Positions 31,982 through 32,106 of a stretch of DNA of 32,106 nt are shown here, piece by piece. The stretch covers positions 114,259 through 146,364 of the forward strand of contig JAMFRU010000089.1 in assembly GCA_026224875.1 (NCBI GenBank). Direction: 5' to 3'. The notes beneath the pieces were generated by a model. It did no database searches. It saw nothing but the letters and a program-made list of their open reading frames with translations, and was not told the origin of the DNA. The translations under genes were made by a program, and so were the position numbers. The number at the start of each line of letters is the position of its first letter. Position 1 is the first letter of the stretch. Origin of the DNA: Acidocella sp. (GTDB taxonomy: Bacteria > Pseudomonadota > Alphaproteobacteria > Acetobacterales > Acetobacteraceae).

Positions 31982-32106
31982 GAGTCTGATATTTTCACTC
32001 TGATTCATTTTTAGGATTCCGGCGCGGTCTGATTTCTGATTCAAGATGCTGGCTGGGTTGGAGGGCAGCATCTATGTCTCGTGCCTATTCATTGGATTTA
32101 CGTGAA
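31982..32106 (+). mobile_element. Left end of an IS630-family insertion sequence
   Basis: A TA dinucleotide (31980-31981), the usual IS630 target, is followed by GAGTCTGATA and four TCTGAT copies (from 31985, 31999, 32028 and 32035) that look like transposase-binding sites. An IS630-like transposase start follows. The boundary is inferred from the TA and the interruption of the hairpin repeat; the right end lies outside the window. Confidence 0.6.
32074..32106 (+). CDS. IS630-family transposase, N-terminal 11 codons
   Basis: ATG 32074 opens MSRAYSLDLRE, the near-invariant N-terminus of IS630-family transposases, whose first domain is a helix-turn-helix. A GGAGGG ribosome-site-like sequence lies about 7 bases upstream. 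The frame is open to the window edge, so intactness is unknown. Confidence 0.7.
   Translation, partial: MSRAYSLDLRE

Larger units (their letters stand above)
31683..32073. other. Non-coding stretch with repeats before the IS630 transposase
   Basis: This 391-bp gap holds the leftward promoter region of the acyltransferase gene, a palindrome at 31878-31897, the third poly-T/A hairpin repeat at 31936-31980 and the IS630 left end from 31982. Short frames with the peptide VMPAYAGIP on the minus strand are the usual by-product of the CGTCATGCCCGCG repeat family and are not genes. Confidence 0.55.

Overview
The window is a high-GC chromosomal segment from a Gram-negative bacterium, most likely an alphaproteobacterium. 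Acetobacteraceae-like is my best guess, from gene content, strong GC bias at third codon positions and the style of the dispersed hairpin repeats; no rRNA or other marker gene is present to settle it. Coding density is high, and many genes overlap by 1 to 4 bases (ATGA or TAATG junctions), so several operons can be read directly.

Region 1 (1-7861). The 3' end of a COX15/CtaA-like gene runs into a second, divergent COX15-like gene and then tldD, with ATGA overlaps. Facing tldD is a large YfhO-type membrane protein. Divergent from that is a two-gene unit, a membrane-anchored GT2 glycosyltransferase plus a small ArnE/SMR-type transporter. Together these three resemble a three-component surface glycosylation system. 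Two leftward genes follow, a transglutaminase-like protein and an alpha/beta hydrolase.

Region 2 (7889-12123). A NrtR-type regulator is followed by nadA-nadB-nadC, the de novo NAD pathway from aspartate. Two perfect 21-bp palindromes lie between the regulator and nadA and are the obvious operators. A lipoprotein gene of unknown function faces nadC.

Region 3 (13344-21151). A complete leftward kdp operon encodes high-affinity potassium uptake: a 27-residue membrane microprotein, kdpF, kdpA, kdpB, kdpC, kdpD and kdpE. An 11-bp tandem repeat upstream is a candidate KdpE site. The microprotein and kdpF are very short genes that conventional length cut-offs would miss.

Region 4 (21298-29099). This holds a GT87-like membrane protein; a glutamine-synthetase-family gene (PuuA-like) divergent from a PuuR-like regulator; a GH17 glucanase-like domain fused to a membrane domain; a CoA-binding protein; and a CYTH/CHAD-like protein. 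The convergent gaps are filled by hairpins: a perfect 28-bp-stem terminator, two 78-bp MITE-like elements and copies of a poly-T/A hairpin repeat.

Region 5 (29283-32106). This holds a CbpA-like DnaJ protein; a Met-rich exported DUF305 protein behind what looks like a copper-sensing MerR-family (CueR/HmrR) promoter; an OafA-type acyltransferase; another hairpin repeat; and the left end of an IS630-family element whose transposase runs off the window.

No wholly novel defence or mobile system was found. The observations most worth following are the COX15 paralogue lacking its catalytic Glu/His, the Kdp microprotein, the copper-type promoter in front of DUF305, and the glycosylation triad.
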